Shown in pieces: positions 63,174 to 64,000 of a DNA stretch of 64,000 bases. The notes under the pieces are model-generated. The model was given only the letters and a program-made list of their open reading frames with translations, was not told the DNA's origin and searched no databases. The position numbers and the translations under genes were made by a program. Source of the stretch: CAVXJN01 sp963773585 (GTDB taxonomy: Bacteria; Pseudomonadota; Gammaproteobacteria; JASBUN01); the NCBI GenBank assembly GCA_963773585.1, contig CAVZBR010000006.1, forward strand, positions 310,001 through 374,000. Reading direction: 5' to 3'. Positions within the stretch are counted from its first letter, which is position 1. Each line of letters starts with the position of its first letter.

Positions 63174-63758
63174 TCAGTCCAGATCCGCTGCCAGCGCATC
63201 GCGTACGTTTGATGGGACAGGACTGAGCTGGTGACGGTAGTGCTCGTGATCGATGCCGATTGAGATTGCGGCGCCATCTTTGGCTGCGCCGATCATCTCG
63301 GGAGCCAGATCAAAGCGTAGAAAATGTACCGACGAGGTCTTCTCGGCAGTTTCGCGTTCGATGTCTTCGTCGGCGAGCGCGAAAACACGGTCCAAACCTT
63401 CTACCTGCACCCAAACCCGGTCCTCGATGCCAAGCAACTTGGAAAGCGCCACTTTCCGTTCGTCGGCGTCGGGGTACTCGATCATGAAAGTCGCTTTCCA
63501 GTTGTCACCATCCGGGATCAGCGGGTTGTAGGAATCCAGCTCTTCCTGGATACCCGCCGCTTCGAAGATTCGCTCAGCGCGCAGCATTTCCTGGACTTGA
63601 TACTGCATGATGAGCCGATCCTCGAAATACAAGGTCGCATTGGGGCCGACCGCAACCTGCCGATTCTTCTTGTGTTCCATCACTTCGGCTCGGAATTGAT
63701 TCCGCACTTCGGCGTACTTTTCCAGAGAATACAAGTCGTCGCGGGTTAGCTTCTGCAT
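63174..63758 (-). CDS. DUF3501 family protein
   Basis: 194-residue cytoplasmic protein of the DUF3501 family, typically found beside rubrerythrin/ferritin-like and iron-sulfur proteins. Blocks KLTRDDLYSLEKYAE, HKKNRQVAVGPNATLYFEDR, NPLIPDGDNWKATFMIEY and EKTSSVHFLRFDL are strongly conserved. The ATG at 63758 is canonical. It lies 23 bp downstream of the ferritin-like gene, so the pair is probably an operon linked to iron or peroxide handling; no enzymatic role is established. Confidence 0.88.
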   Translation of the reverse strand: MQKLTRDDLYSLEKYAEVRNQFRAEVMEHKKNRQVAVGPNATLYFEDRLIMQYQVQEMLRAERIFEAAGIQEELDSYNPLIPDGDNWKATFMIEYPDADERKVALSKLLGIEDRVWVQVEGLDRVFALADEDIERETAEKTSSVHFLRFDLAPEMIGAAKDGAAISIGIDHEHYRHQLSPVPSNVRDALAADLD

Positions 63759-63781
63759 CGATCTCACCTGTCGCCGTGGTA

Positions 63782-64000
63782 TCAGTCGGACTCTTGCTCG
63801 ATTTGTACTATCGGCTTGTCGGTAAACAGATAGTCCTTCAAGTGTTGGTCGAATTTGGGATCGCGCCGACGAATCCACTCCAGCACCATCGCTGCATGCT
63901 CCTTTTCCTCGTCGCGGTTATGGGCAAGGATCTGCTGCAACTGCTCATCCTCGCACGCGTCCACGCGCTGCTGATACCAATCCACAGCCTCGAGCTCTTC
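63782..64000 (-). CDS. Encapsulated-ferritin (EncFtn) family protein, 5' end outside window
   Basis: The last 73 residues of a ferritin-like iron oxidase; the start lies beyond the right edge. The visible part begins EELEAVDWYQQR and contains AHNRDEEKEHAAM. The spacing between these blocks matches EncFtn: two Glu plus Trp-Tyr in the first helix, then Glu and His (DEEKEH) as the ferroxidase ligands. EncFtn forms decamers that load iron into encapsulin shells. However, the C-terminus ends LFTDKPIVQIEQESD, with no obvious encapsulin-targeting peptide, and the downstream gene is DUF3501, not a shell protein. Confidence 0.85.
   Translation of the reverse strand, partial: EELEAVDWYQQRVDACEDEQLQQILAHNRDEEKEHAAMVLEWIRRRDPKFDQHLKDYLFTDKPIVQIEQESD

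Overview
The window is a gene-dense, high-GC chromosomal segment, most likely from a gammaproteobacterium. The lineage indicators are the ffh / rpsP-rimM-trmD-rplS block next to ypjD/corB-like genes, divergent efp and epmB with epmA nearby, a Wsp chemosensory module, FimX, ParC/ParE and a SCO1-PCuAC pair. I cannot name the genus. I see no rRNA or tRNA genes, CRISPR array, phage genes or insertion sequence, and base composition looks uniform. This is mostly core genome with a heavy second-messenger load.

Layout: 1-4.6 kb is the end of a wsp operon (wspE cut by the left edge, wspF, wspR). 4.7-14 kb holds fdxA, an AddB-type nuclease and AddA-type helicase-nuclease separated by a 394-bp gap, a thioredoxin-TPR protein and an HD-GYP-like protein that lacks its HD dyad. 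14-17.2 kb is a minus-strand nfeD-slipin-xerD group. 17.3-22.6 kb has a three-domain carrier protein / acyl-AMP ligase / acyltransferase and the molybdenum-cofactor genes mobA-mobB-moeA. 22.6-30.7 kb (minus) carries a thioredoxin, a diguanylate cyclase, adk, a YbaK-HDOD fusion, a MoxR/VWA pair, a Nudix hydrolase, Hsp15 and a bactofilin. 30.7-38.6 kb (minus) carries htpG with a clear heat-shock promoter, an alkyltransferase, a periplasmic TPR protein, and rplS-trmD-rimM-rpsP and ffh. 38.7-43 kb has a metallo-beta-lactamase-fold hydrolase, a CcsA/YpjD-like protein, a CorB-like protein, a tandem-FHA protein and a PilZ protein. 43-49.3 kb has prmB, sco-PCuAC-psd, a second PilZ protein and the complete EF-P beta-lysylation set. 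49.4-58.2 kb has a large PilZ-like protein, an acetyltransferase, FimX, a DUF1015 protein, and a membrane adenylate cyclase coupled to a TPR lipoprotein. 58.2-64 kb has parC, parE, a CNP1-like protein, a DUF3501 protein and the end of an encapsulated-ferritin-family gene.

How the parts fit: cyclic-di-GMP runs through the whole segment. WspR and the 23-kb cyclase have intact GGEEF and RxxD sites and should make it. Three PilZ or PilZ-like proteins and a catalytically dead FimX should sense it. The HD-GYP-like protein appears to have lost hydrolase activity. A class III adenylate cyclase and a cyclic-nucleotide-phosphodiesterase-like hydrolase could form a cAMP branch. No complete new defence or mobile system is visible. 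The strongest leads are the ACP-ligase-PlsC fusion, the EncFtn-family gene without a visible cargo tag next to DUF3501, the HD-less HD-GYP protein, the large PilZ-like protein, and two unexplained structured non-coding elements (23.0 kb and the epmB start).
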